Below are positions 15,385-23,489 of a stretch of 36,059 nucleotides of DNA, piece by piece; within the stretch, counting starts at the first letter, position 1, and each line of letters opens with the position of its first letter. Made by a program: the position numbers and the translations under genes. The stretch is from Caryophanales bacterium UBA5026 (GTDB taxonomy: Bacteria; Bacillota_I; Bacilli_A; RF39; UBA660): assembly GCA_002416285.1 (NCBI GenBank), contig DICM01000010.1, forward strand, positions 1-36,059. The letters are read 5' to 3'. The notes below the pieces were generated by a model that searched no databases, was not told the origin of the DNA, and worked only from the letters and a program-made list of their open reading frames with translations.

Positions 15385-16605
15385 TTAACGCTTTTTTATT
15401 TCTATTTCCAACAAAAAGGATAATACAATCGTAATAATTCCTCCCAATAGTAACACAAAAATTGCTATATTAATAGAAAATCTACTTAATACACAAGAAA
15501 TTAAACCACCACATAAAATAGTTCCGATTTTTCTAAAAAACCCTAAATAAGTAATCATATTTTGATGGTGATCTTCTGTAAAACTATTTAAAGTAAGGTT
15601 TTGCATATATGTTTTTATTGGTGCTCTCACTTCTAAAATTAATGAAAATCCAAAAGTCATAATCACAACTTTCAACCAAAATAAGCCATTTAAATAACTA
15701 CCTAACAAAAGAAATAAAAAGGAAAACAAAAGTTCGAATGACAAAATGGTGATTACCTTATCATGATATTTTTGATATAATTTTAGGAAAACAAAATTTG
15801 AACTAATTCTACAGATTCGGGAAATAAAGATAATAATTCCCATTACGGTTGCAACTGTTTCTAAGTCTAAAAACTCTTTTAAATTGAATTGAATAAGCAA
15901 TTGTCCATTCCGTTGTCCTACCACGACAATACCATAAAATAATCCATACAAAAACAGCATAATTAAGCTAAACCTTTTAGAATCTGGTAATTGAAATTTT
16001 TGTTTGGTAGAAAAGCCTATTTCACCTTTACTATTCCGTTTATCTGTTATATCAAATAAAAAGAGTGACATCATAAAGGTTAGTATACAAACTGAAATTC
16101 CAAGTATCATTGGTAAATAAGAATTTAAATGAAAAATATATCCACTTAAAAGCGCAATAATAGCAGTTAAAACTGCATAAATTGTATTTGCCTTTGTCTT
16201 AGCGAATAGAAACTCTGAAGAATGATTAAGATAATTCAAATTATTTTTCAGCAGAATGTCACCCATATTTTTAAAAATAAAAGAAAGTTCATACAAGATC
16301 ATAGCAATAATAAACCAAATATATCGTTCTGAAAAAGTCAATAAAATACTTGATAAAAGAAGAATAAAGGAACCAATCTGGATAGACTTGGCATTCCCAA
16401 TTTTTTTTATTATTCTTAATAGTGGAATTTGAAGGACAATACAAAACATACTAGAAATAGTAGTTAATAAAGTAACTTGAAATGGATTAAAATTTTTTAT
16501 TTCAACCAACCATATTGTATTTATAATAGCAAAAAAGATAAGATCATCAGATAAACCCAAATACCATGGTAATAATTTATTTGTCCTTTCCAATTTTGTA
16601 TTCAT
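15385..16605 (-). CDS. MFS transporter
   Basis: A 406-residue membrane protein with roughly twelve hydrophobic segments and a short polar central loop (about residues 190-210, DITDKRNSKGEIGFSTKQKF). The first cytoplasmic loop reads LLRIIKKIGNAKS, a degenerate version of the MFS loop motif, so the call rests mainly on topology. The start at 16605 follows AGGGGGGATAT closely; an in-frame ATG at 16644 has no such site. It is not closely similar by eye to the other MFS gene at 3408-4562. The substrate is not predictable. It lies upstream of the murE operon on the same strand. Confidence 0.82.
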   Translation of the reverse strand: MNTKLERTNKLLPWYLGLSDDLIFFAIINTIWLVEIKNFNPFQVTLLTTISSMFCIVLQIPLLRIIKKIGNAKSIQIGSFILLLSSILLTFSERYIWFIIAMILYELSFIFKNMGDILLKNNLNYLNHSSEFLFAKTKANTIYAVLTAIIALLSGYIFHLNSYLPMILGISVCILTFMMSLFLFDITDKRNSKGEIGFSTKQKFQLPDSKRFSLIMLFLYGLFYGIVVVGQRNGQLLIQFNLKEFLDLETVATVMGIIIFISRICRISSNFVFLKLYQKYHDKVITILSFELLFSFLFLLLGSYLNGLFWLKVVIMTFGFSLILEVRAPIKTYMQNLTLNSFTEDHHQNMITYLGFFRKIGTILCGGLISCVLSRFSINIAIFVLLLGGIITIVLSFLLEIEIKKR

Positions 16606-16668
16606 ATATCCCCCCCTACTACAATATCCAAACCAGTATATCATACATTACTATTTTTTCACATATTA

Positions 16669-16691
16669 AAAAGTAACCTTTATCGTTACTT
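16669..16691 (-). terminator. Intrinsic terminator after the 16694-17437 gene
   Basis: AAGTAAC and GTTACTT pair around a seven-base loop and are followed by TTT on the minus strand, just after the stop codon. Confidence 0.7.
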
Positions 16692-16693
16692 TC

Positions 16694-17437
16694 TTACAGG
16701 TAATAACTTTTTTGACATTCTTCTTCAGTAAAATTTTCTTCGTTAATTAATAAATTTCTTTTATCATAATCTATATCGCCATTCTGTCTATAGTTGTTGC
16801 TAATTTCATTTTTTAACTCTGTAGACCCCGTTAAAAGACCACGGAATACAGAATAACAATAGGTTTTAAATAAATTTTTACTAGATTTTATATAATCTTC
16901 TTGTAACCGTGGACTCGTATTTTTATAAGTAGGATCTTTATATGAAATCATAGAAATATAGCTATCAATTCTTTCATAATCTGCTTTAGAAAAAATACCA
17001 AATTCATTTGCTTGTTCTAATAATATTTGACCATTTATATTGGAAAATGATTTCACTATATCGTTAATCCAGCGATATAAAACTTTATTTCTTATTAAAT
17101 ATTGTTCATTTAAAATAAGCTCATCCGGTTTTTCTTTACTTTTTTCATCTTGATATTCTAATTGTTGATTCAAAAATGAAAGAAGAGATATTAAAATAGC
17201 TTTTTCTTCTTCCCCAACAAACATAGGAATCACTGCTCCATTTTCTTTCTGAAGAACAATATTATAACACATAGAAGAAACCTTTCCTGATTCTTTCATT
17301 GTTTGAACGAATAACGCAGTATTCCCATAACACCTTCCACACTCAAATGTTAAAAGAAATTTATCAATTTGTGAAAGTGATCCTTGGAGAATTACTTTCC
17401 TTTTTTTTGAATAATTCACTTCATATAATTTATACAT
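16694..17437 (-). CDS. Uncharacterised 247-residue protein
   Basis: I do not recognise a family. The protein is soluble, with a beta-rich N-terminal third (KLYEVNYSKKRKVILQGSL) that carries a Cys pair in FECGRCYGNTALF (residues 33 and 36). A hydrophobic helix follows near residues 80-92 and a long charged C-terminal half. The Cys pair is CxxC-like but has no second pair, apart from lone Cys at about 57 and 193. The ORF is long, has its own terminator, and its codon use matches the neighbourhood, so I accept it as real. The ribosome site is weak. It sits between topA and an MFS transporter with no functional hint. Confidence 0.68.
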   Translation of the reverse strand: MYKLYEVNYSKKRKVILQGSLSQIDKFLLTFECGRCYGNTALFVQTMKESGKVSSMCYNIVLQKENGAVIPMFVGEEEKAILISLLSFLNQQLEYQDEKSKEKPDELILNEQYLIRNKVLYRWINDIVKSFSNINGQILLEQANEFGIFSKADYERIDSYISMISYKDPTYKNTSPRLQEDYIKSSKNLFKTYCYSVFRGLLTGSTELKNEISNNYRQNGDIDYDKRNLLINEENFTEEECQKSYYL

Positions 17438-17498
17438 ACTACATCACCAACCAATTTATAGCCATAGTATACCATAAGATTTAAATTTGTCAAAAAGA

Positions 17499-17522
17499 AA
17501 GTGACTTATTTTTCAAAGTCAC
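17499..17522 (-). terminator. Intrinsic terminator of topA
   Basis: GTGACTT and AAGTCAC pair around an eight- to nine-base loop, followed by TTTCTTTTTG on the minus strand. It overlaps the topA stop codon. Confidence 0.8.
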
Positions 17523-19524
17523 ATTTGATACACTTTATTTTTCCGTTTTTTTCAACTAACATATCTCCGCATTCAGGACATTTCTCACCAATTGGTTTGT
17601 CCCAATAAGCAGTTTTACATTTTGGAAAGTTATTACATCCATAGAAAACTTTTCCACGTTTACTTTTGCGTTCAATGATTTTTCCATCACAATTTGGACA
17701 AGCACAAATTTCAATCTCTACTTTTGGTTCTGTTTTCACATATTTACAAGTTGGATAATTACTACAAGCAGTAAATGCTCCGTAGCGTCCTTTACGAATA
17801 ACTAACGGACTTCCACATTCAGGACAAACCTCACCAGTTTCTTCTGGGGCTTTCTTTTCCATTTGGGCAAATGCTTCTTGAACTGACGGTTCAAATTGTT
17901 TATAGAACTCTTCTAAAGTTTGATACCAAACAAGTTTCCCATCGGCAATTTTATCAAGTTCATCTTCCATATTAGCTGTATATTTAACGTTAATTAAATG
18001 ACTGAAGAATTCTTGAAGTTTATCTGTAACCTCAACACCGATATCCGTTGGAAAGAATTTCTTCTCATCTATCTTAACATAACCACGTGTTTGAATATTA
18101 CTAATAATAGTTGAATAAGTACTAGGGCGTCCAATTCCTAATTCCTCCATCGCTTTAATTAATTTTGCTTCCGTATAACGCGCAGGTGGTTGAGTAAAAT
18201 GTTGTTCCTTTTCCACTTCTTGTGCGTTAAAGATATCATCTTTTAAGATTTTAGGCAGAATCGTATCCTTAGTATCCTCATAATCTGAATAAACTTTCAA
18301 ATAACCATCAAACGTTTGAATTTGACCAGTTGTCTTAAATTGATAATCATTACTATTCAGAGTAATTGATGTATGATCGAACTCAGCTGCACTCATAAGT
18401 GACGCTAAAGCACGATAATAAATGAAACGATACAATTTATATTCTTCTGGTTTTAAATATTGTTTCATTTTTTCTGGGGTTCTATTAATACTAGTAGGAC
18501 GAATACCTTCATGAGCATCTTGAACATTGTCCGTTTTCTTTTGACTTTTTTTATGACCAACGTAACTCTTACCATAATTTTCATTAATATAAGCAAATGT
18601 TGATGATACAAATTCATCGGATAAACGAGTAGAATCGGTACGCATATAAGAAATTAAACCGACTGTTTCACTACCAATGTCAATACCTTCATATAACTTC
18701 TGAGCAATACTCATGGTACGTTTACCGGTAAATCCTAATTTTGTAGAAGCTTCTTGTTGCAATGAGCTAGTTGTAAATGGTAATTTGGATTCTCTTTTTT
18801 TGTTTTTTATCTCTACTTCAGTTACTAAGAAATCTTTACCGAGAGATTCTAAAACATGATCTGCTTCCTCTTCATTTTTGAGTTCAATCTTCTTTTTCTT
18901 ATAAGTAGCAAGATCTGCATCAAAGTCATGAAAATGAGAAGTAATTGTCCAATATTCTTCTTTCTGGAATGCTTCAATTTCTCTCTCGCGATCGACAACT
19001 AATTTTAGTGCAACACTCTGCACTCTACCAGCACTGCTTCCATCTGTTTTCGATTGAACTAATTTACTCAAGCGAAATCCGATAATACGATCTAAGATTC
19101 TTCTCGTTTCTTGTGAATTAACTAAGTTTTGATCAATCTTACGAGCATGCTTTAGTGATTCAGTAACTGCATTTTTCGTAATTTCATTAAAAACGATACG
19201 GTTATACTGTTCTTCCTTTAACCCCAAAGCATCATAAAGATGCCAAGAAATAGCTTCTCCCTCACGGTCAGGGTCGGTGGCAAGATAGACAAAATCTGCT
19301 TTTTTCACTTCTTTTTTCAGTTGATCGATATCCTTCTTTTTACCTTTGATTGCTGTATAATCCGGTTTAAATTTATTTTCAACATCTACCCCAAGACCAT
19401 ACTTTCCCTTTGTTGAAAGATCACGTATATGTCCTTTCGAAGAAACGACATGATAACCTTCTCCAAGATATTTTTCAATTGGTTTTGCTTTACTTGGTGA
19501 TTCGACGATTACTAAATTATGCAT
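17506..19524 (-). CDS. topA: DNA topoisomerase I
   Basis: Type IA topoisomerase that relaxes negative supercoils by cutting one strand. The 672-residue protein starts with the Toprim domain (LVIVESPSKAKPIEKYL, ATDPDREGEAISWHL). The active-site Tyr293 lies in GLISYMRTDSTRLS. The GIGRPSTYSTIISNIQTRGY region completes the core. The C-terminus carries two complete four-Cys zinc-ribbon modules (CPECGSPLVIRKGRYGAF, CPNCDGKIIERKSKRG) and a third shorter one (CPECGDMLVEKNG, CIKCDFEK). The start at 19524 is chosen because AAAGG is nine bases upstream; the ATG at 19533 abuts that site. It is expressed from its own promoter with a TTGACA box. Confidence 0.97.
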   Translation of the reverse strand: MHNLVIVESPSKAKPIEKYLGEGYHVVSSKGHIRDLSTKGKYGLGVDVENKFKPDYTAIKGKKKDIDQLKKEVKKADFVYLATDPDREGEAISWHLYDALGLKEEQYNRIVFNEITKNAVTESLKHARKIDQNLVNSQETRRILDRIIGFRLSKLVQSKTDGSSAGRVQSVALKLVVDREREIEAFQKEEYWTITSHFHDFDADLATYKKKKIELKNEEEADHVLESLGKDFLVTEVEIKNKKRESKLPFTTSSLQQEASTKLGFTGKRTMSIAQKLYEGIDIGSETVGLISYMRTDSTRLSDEFVSSTFAYINENYGKSYVGHKKSQKKTDNVQDAHEGIRPTSINRTPEKMKQYLKPEEYKLYRFIYYRALASLMSAAEFDHTSITLNSNDYQFKTTGQIQTFDGYLKVYSDYEDTKDTILPKILKDDIFNAQEVEKEQHFTQPPARYTEAKLIKAMEELGIGRPSTYSTIISNIQTRGYVKIDEKKFFPTDIGVEVTDKLQEFFSHLINVKYTANMEDELDKIADGKLVWYQTLEEFYKQFEPSVQEAFAQMEKKAPEETGEVCPECGSPLVIRKGRYGAFTACSNYPTCKYVKTEPKVEIEICACPNCDGKIIERKSKRGKVFYGCNNFPKCKTAYWDKPIGEKCPECGDMLVEKNGKIKCIKCDFEK

Positions 19525-19543
19525 AATCCACATCCTTTAATTC

Positions 19544-19578
19544 ATTATAGTTATACACGAAGAAAGTTTACTTGTCAA
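19544..19578 (-). promoter_or_regulatory. topA: topA promoter
   Basis: TTGACA (19573-19578), 17 bases, then TATAAC (19550-19555) on the minus strand. A second box TATAAT (19544-19549) lies exactly six bases before the AAGG of the ribosome site. The two overlapping -10 candidates share one -35 box only for the first. Confidence 0.65.
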
Positions 19579-19588
19579 CTTCATTTTT

Positions 19589-20566
19589 CTAAAATTTTTG
19601 TGAACTTTGTTTTTGTACTTCTTCTTCCTTGATAAAATCACGTCCACATTTACTTCCCCAACAATCAACCAATTTATGATCTTTATAAATCTTTAGAATC
19701 TCACAATGATTGGTACAATCAGAACATTCGAATCCTTTTGTTTCAAATGAAATATCTTTTACTTTAAAGGAATAGTTTTTATTTTTATTCTTTTGTTTTG
19801 CTAAAATAGCAATACCGTATGCACCCATTAAATGACTATCTGGATCAACAATAATATTTTCTTTTAAAATTTCTTTAAAGTATTTTACAACTCCCACATT
19901 TTTACTAACTCCTCCTTGAAAAACAATCGGAGCCATTATCTTTTTTCCTTTTCCAACATTGTTTAGATAATTCATAACGATACTTTTACATAATCCAGCG
20001 ACAATATCCTCTTTGGAAAATCCGAGTTGAGCTTTATGAATTAAATCCGACTCTGCAAATACAGTACATCTCGCCGCTATTTTAACAGGATTTTTACTTT
20101 GTAAAGCCATTTTCCCAAACTCTTCTACTTCAATTCCAAGACGTTTCGCTTGACTAGATAAAAAAGCTCCCGTTCCGGCTGCACAAAGAGTATTCATTGC
20201 ATAATCGGTAATAATCCCATTATTTAGTAAAATAATTTTAGAATCCTGACCGCCTATTTCTAAAATTGTTCTAACTTCAGGGTGTTTCGTTCTCGTACCA
20301 ACTGCGTGAGCTGTGATTTCATTTTTTACAATATTGGCATCCAACATGATTCCAATTAATTTCCGGGCACTTCCAGTAGTACCAATTCCTTTTAATTTAA
20401 GACCTTTAGGATTCTTTTCTTTTAAGGTGCTCATCAGTTTTTTTACTGCTTCGATTGGATTTCCTTCGGTCCAAAGATAATCACTGGCAATAATTTTATT
20501 ATTATCATCAATCACGACACCTTTTGTAGAAATAGATCCAATATCTACGCCTAAATATCCATTCAT
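19589..20566 (-). CDS. BadF/BadG/BcrA/BcrD-type ATPase (acyl-CoA dehydratase activase-like)
   Basis: ASKHA-fold ATPases of this family pump one electron into a dehydratase partner from a [4Fe-4S] cluster shared across a homodimer. This 325-residue protein has LGVDIGSISTKGVVID (phosphate 1), the family signature GGQDSK (105-110), NTLCAAGTGAF with Cys128 and ARCTVFAESD with Cys167, the two cluster ligands. Beyond the usual core of about 260 residues it adds a C-terminal tail with five cysteines (281, 284, 288, 302, 307: CxxCxxxC then CxxxxC), probably a further metal site as in the large fused members. Its ATG overlaps the stop of the preceding gene by four bases, so it is coupled to the two dehydratase-like proteins. 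The substrate is unknown, and no CoA-transferase lies nearby. Confidence 0.9.
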   Translation of the reverse strand: MNGYLGVDIGSISTKGVVIDDNNKIIASDYLWTEGNPIEAVKKLMSTLKEKNPKGLKLKGIGTTGSARKLIGIMLDANIVKNEITAHAVGTRTKHPEVRTILEIGGQDSKIILLNNGIITDYAMNTLCAAGTGAFLSSQAKRLGIEVEEFGKMALQSKNPVKIAARCTVFAESDLIHKAQLGFSKEDIVAGLCKSIVMNYLNNVGKGKKIMAPIVFQGGVSKNVGVVKYFKEILKENIIVDPDSHLMGAYGIAILAKQKNKNKNYSFKVKDISFETKGFECSDCTNHCEILKIYKDHKLVDCWGSKCGRDFIKEEEVQKQSSQKF

Positions 20567-21627
20567 ATATTTTTCCTCATTTCTAACATGTCATAGAAGG
20601 CCTCCAACCTAGTTTCAATTCCTACTTTCGAAGTTCCCGAGTCGAAAGAAAAGAAAATAACCGGAACATTGTAATCATTCGCTATTTTTTGAATAATTGG
20701 CATTGCTCCAATTTCTGGTGTACAGAAAGAGGATTTAATATGAATAATCCCATCATAACCCTTTTCGCAAAGATATTTAGCTCTACCAATATTATCGGCC
20801 GCATCGGCACCCATCTTGTAAGCGATATACTTTTTTGCTTTTTCTAGGTATTTTGGAACTTCTCTCGATTTTTCAAACATTAAATAATGTACATTTGTAA
20901 AACGCTTTACTTCAATGTGATATTTTGCTAAGGTCATTTCTAGATCGTAATTAGCGAATGGTTCCATTAATGTATATAGTTCTCCAATAATACCAACCTT
21001 TAAACAATTGTCTGGTTTCTTTATTCGAACAGCTTTTAATTTCTTATAATATTTTTTATAAAGTCGCCGAAGTTGGAAGGGATTCTTGACTGTCTTAAAA
21101 GAATCTAAAAGTTCCTGTAAGATGTTTAGATATTTACCTTCCTCCAATTCAAAGCCAATTCTCTCTCTTATATAATTATCAAATTCATCCATATACTGAA
21201 CCATTTTTTTGGTAATAAATAAATAATAAAGTCCTTTGATTGGAGAAAATTTAGGTTCTATTTCTTTCATCATATGGTAAATTCGTTTTGGTTTCGTTTG
21301 TCCCTCACTGACCAGATTGTAATAATCAAATTCATAATTTAAGTCACGCAAGATTTTTTCCTGAAGCTCGCTATAATAACCGTACCGACACCCTCCCCCA
21401 GCCTGCATCAAAACATTTGCTCCATTTTCTAACCCTTCAATAAAAGTTCCTAAAGTATATTTAAAGGGCGTACAGACAAAATCAGGGCTGTATTTTGTTC
21501 CAAGTTCAATGGTTCGCTCCGTAATTTTAGGAGCAATCCGTACCTCGGCAGTTGTAATGTGTCCAAGTAGATAGCTGACTGGATAACTATAATTACCCAT
21601 ATGTGGGAAGGTAATAATTTTACTCAT
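20563..21627 (-). CDS. 2-hydroxyacyl-CoA dehydratase-like subunit (HgdB family), larger
   Basis: A 354-residue protein that fits the dehydratase D-component family. It has three conserved-looking cysteines, Cys52 in DFVCTPFKY, Cys80 in AGGGCRYGYY and Cys302 in KSSFCTPEIGAMP, the number expected to hold a [4Fe-4S] cluster. The C-terminal block DSGTSKVGIETRLEAFYDML matches the end of HgdB-type proteins. The middle contains a long basic helix region (about residues 180-205). Its start overlaps the upstream gene by eight bases (AAGGAG within that gene), and its end overlaps the activase by four. In many clostridia, related segments are joined into a single protein of well over a thousand residues, so this looks like a split version. 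The reaction is not known. Confidence 0.85.
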   Translation of the reverse strand: MSKIITFPHMGNYSYPVSYLLGHITTAEVRIAPKITERTIELGTKYSPDFVCTPFKYTLGTFIEGLENGANVLMQAGGGCRYGYYSELQEKILRDLNYEFDYYNLVSEGQTKPKRIYHMMKEIEPKFSPIKGLYYLFITKKMVQYMDEFDNYIRERIGFELEEGKYLNILQELLDSFKTVKNPFQLRRLYKKYYKKLKAVRIKKPDNCLKVGIIGELYTLMEPFANYDLEMTLAKYHIEVKRFTNVHYLMFEKSREVPKYLEKAKKYIAYKMGADAADNIGRAKYLCEKGYDGIIHIKSSFCTPEIGAMPIIQKIANDYNVPVIFFSFDSGTSKVGIETRLEAFYDMLEMRKNI

Positions 21628-22534
21628 GTTTCATACTCCTTTCTTCAAGGATATCTAAAAAGCTTTCAAGACGCGTTTCGATCCCACCAGTTCCTGTCAT
21701 ATCATCAATTACTAAGTTAAGATATGGAAGAGAAATTCTTCTCATGACTAGTTCGTTCACTAACGAGTCTAGTCCACATGGAAAGGTTGTTAAAAAAACA
21801 ACGCCATCAATATAATTTTTAACAAGTTCAATTGCTCCAATATTCTCTTTACTATATTTAAAATATAATGTATTCGATAGATGTTTACTCAATTTAGAGG
21901 TCAAAGATTCGGGAAAAGCATCACTATAAAGTACTTCTACATCAGCTTTTTCTAAAAATTTAATAATAGGTTCTCCAATCATTCCATCATAGAGATTATA
22001 AGGATGTCCAACAACTAAAATTTTCTTCTTATTACTTTTCAACTTTCTTTCATTCAATCTTTCCTTGGCTCTTTTTTCTTCTTTTTCAAACTCTTTTGCT
22101 TTATAATAGGCTCTCATAATATTACTTTTAGAAAATCCTAAAGCACTACCTATCACATAGAAGGCGAACTCTTCTGTTTCATGATTTGTAAAGGAAATAT
22201 TATAATTTAGAATTGGAGTCTTAATGAAGTTTGAAACAATATCAAATGCTGCTAAAAAATTAGTACATGTTTGATCATTGATACTATAATTGTCAATCCT
22301 TGGAACCAAAATATAATCACACTTGTCTTCCAGATATTTAATATGTCCTAGATAGTTTTTAAAAGAAAGACACATTTCATCATTAGCTAAATCCGTACCA
22401 AGTTTCATTATAATAGGAGTCGTTTTTGGACTCAAAATAGTTTTAACATTTAATTCTTTAAAAAAATACTTCCATAAAGTACCATAGTAATAGTAAAAAA
22501 GACTACGTGGAATTCCAATTGTTATATTATTCAT
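21620..22534 (-). CDS. DUF2229/HgdB-like dehydratase-related protein, smaller
   Basis: A 304-residue protein beginning with the DUF2229-type block (ITIGIPRSLFYYYYGTLWK, then NDEMCLSFKNYLGH and ILVPRID). Three cysteines, Cys55, Cys90 and Cys253 (TTFPCGLDS), are placed like iron-sulfur ligands. The C-terminal DDMTGTGGIETRLESFLDIL repeats the motif seen in the next gene, so the two proteins are distant homologues and could form a heterodimer resembling HgdAB. The start at 22534 is chosen from AGGTGA five bases upstream; the GTG at 22543 lies within that site. It is first in the three-gene unit. Between the DUF2229 and C-terminal parts is a Lys/Glu-rich helix (about 143-171). Confidence 0.85.
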   Translation of the reverse strand: MNNITIGIPRSLFYYYYGTLWKYFFKELNVKTILSPKTTPIIMKLGTDLANDEMCLSFKNYLGHIKYLEDKCDYILVPRIDNYSINDQTCTNFLAAFDIVSNFIKTPILNYNISFTNHETEEFAFYVIGSALGFSKSNIMRAYYKAKEFEKEEKRAKERLNERKLKSNKKKILVVGHPYNLYDGMIGEPIIKFLEKADVEVLYSDAFPESLTSKLSKHLSNTLYFKYSKENIGAIELVKNYIDGVVFLTTFPCGLDSLVNELVMRRISLPYLNLVIDDMTGTGGIETRLESFLDILEERSMKHE

Positions 22535-22575
22535 AATAGTCACCTAAAATAATTTATGAATGGGAACTTCGATTA

Positions 22576-22605
22576 TGAATAAACTTGTCATTTTCGACAA
22601 TACTA
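22576..22605 (+). promoter_or_regulatory. Sigma-G-like promoter of the 41-residue Cys protein gene
   Basis: TGAATA (22576-22581), 17 bases, AATACTA (22599-22605). It matches the Bacillus sigma-G pattern at 6/6 and 6/7 positions. The AGGAGG ribosome site starts five bases after it. Confidence 0.45.
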
Positions 22606-22621
22606 GAAATAGGAGGAACAT

Positions 22622-22747
22622 ATGAATCAGAAAGAAACAGAATCTTGCGAATACTGTAAATCTAAAAAACATAGTTTGAAAACAAATAAAAAACACATCT
22701 GTAATTGTGGTAAAGATACAAATAAAAAGATAAAAGAAGAGAGATGA
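22622..22747 (+). CDS. Small Cys/Lys-rich protein (41 residues), putative metal knuckle
   Basis: A 41-residue basic protein preceded by an ideal AGGAGG (22611-22616) and followed by a hairpin with a T-run. It carries Cys9 and Cys12 (CEYC) and Cys27 and Cys29 (CNC), spaced like a minimal zinc or iron-sulfur knuckle, with about a dozen lysines. I do not recognise a family. It is the only gene on the plus strand between 11.5 and 28.7 kb. Its upstream boxes look like a forespore promoter, so a small spore-core protein is a reasonable guess but unproven. Because it is under 60 codons, automated gene calls may omit it. Confidence 0.65.
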   Translation: MNQKETESCEYCKSKKHSLKTNKKHICNCGKDTNKKIKEER

Positions 22748-22785
22748 ATATTCATTACTATAGAATAATGTTTCTCTTTTTTTAT
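22736..22785 (+). terminator. Intrinsic terminator of the 41-residue protein gene
   Basis: AGAGA near the stop codon and CATTA further in can pair with TAATG and TCTCT, and seven T follow. The stem has an internal loop. Confidence 0.6.
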
Positions 22786-22811
22786 AGTTTTTTAAATATC
22801 ATTAGTCATAC

Positions 22812-22832
22812 AAAAAAGGAACTAATGTTCCT
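22812..22832 (-). terminator. Intrinsic terminator of the rlmN-rpe operon
   Basis: AGGAAC/GTTCCT with loop ATTA followed by TTTTTT on the minus strand, 15 bases after the rpe stop. Confidence 0.8.
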
Positions 22833-22846
22833 CATTTACTCTCATT

Positions 22847-23485
22847 CTATATAGATTGTTTTAATTTATTAATCTGTTCCTGATAATCCTCATAATTCGT
22901 AATAAAACTGCCAACAACAATCATATCCGCATCCCTAACTTCATGAATTGTCATATCATTGATACCACCATCAACCTCAATTTGATAGTGCAAATAATGA
23001 TTCGTACGATATTCTTTTAAAAATTCTATTTTAGATACAACCTTTTCTTGAAAAGTTTGACCACCTTTTCCTGCTTCAACACTCATTACTAATACCAAGT
23101 CAATATCCTTTAAATAAGGTACTATAGTATCAATTGAGGTATCCGGATTAAGGGCGATTCCCACCTTGATATTTTTCTCTTTTAATAAGGCGATTATATG
23201 TTTCGGATCTTTGCAAACTTCAATATGAAACGTCATAAAGATTGGGTTTAATACTAAATATTCATTAACATAAGATTCAATATCTAAGACCATAAAGTGG
23301 ATATCAATCGGTTTTTTATTATCGACAAACAGTTCTTTTAGTTCATCAATATCTCCTACTCTGTTTGCAACATACTTGCCATCCATAATATCCAAATGAA
23401 TATAATTAGTTGTTGTAGCATTTAGTAGTTCTAATTTTTCTTTGCGATTCTCTTTAATGCCTAAAATAGAAGTTGCCAACATCAT
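22847..23485 (-). CDS. rpe: Ribulose-phosphate 3-epimerase
   Basis: This TIM-barrel enzyme interconverts ribulose 5-phosphate and xylulose 5-phosphate in the pentose phosphate pathway. The 212-residue protein has HLDIMDGKYV (His30, Asp32), DIHFMV (His63), ALNPDT and EVDGGIN (Asp172), covering the metal ligands and the two acid-base Asp. The loop usually written MSVNPGFGGQ reads MSVEAGKGGQTF, an uncommon variant, and the N-terminal PS(I/L)L motif is reduced to ATSIL, so activity towards another phosphosugar cannot be excluded. It starts four bases after the rsgA stop and ends the operon. Two ATG codons in tandem are possible starts. Confidence 0.88.
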   Translation of the reverse strand: MMLATSILGIKENRKEKLELLNATTTNYIHLDIMDGKYVANRVGDIDELKELFVDNKKPIDIHFMVLDIESYVNEYLVLNPIFMTFHIEVCKDPKHIIALLKEKNIKVGIALNPDTSIDTIVPYLKDIDLVLVMSVEAGKGGQTFQEKVVSKIEFLKEYRTNHYLHYQIEVDGGINDMTIHEVRDADMIVVGSFITNYEDYQEQINKLKQSI

Positions 23486-23489
23486 AATA

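Noticed and set aside
17299..17484. 61-codon plus-strand ORF upstream of the 16694-17437 gene
   Set aside because: It is antisense to that gene's start, has no ribosome site and no recognisable domain.
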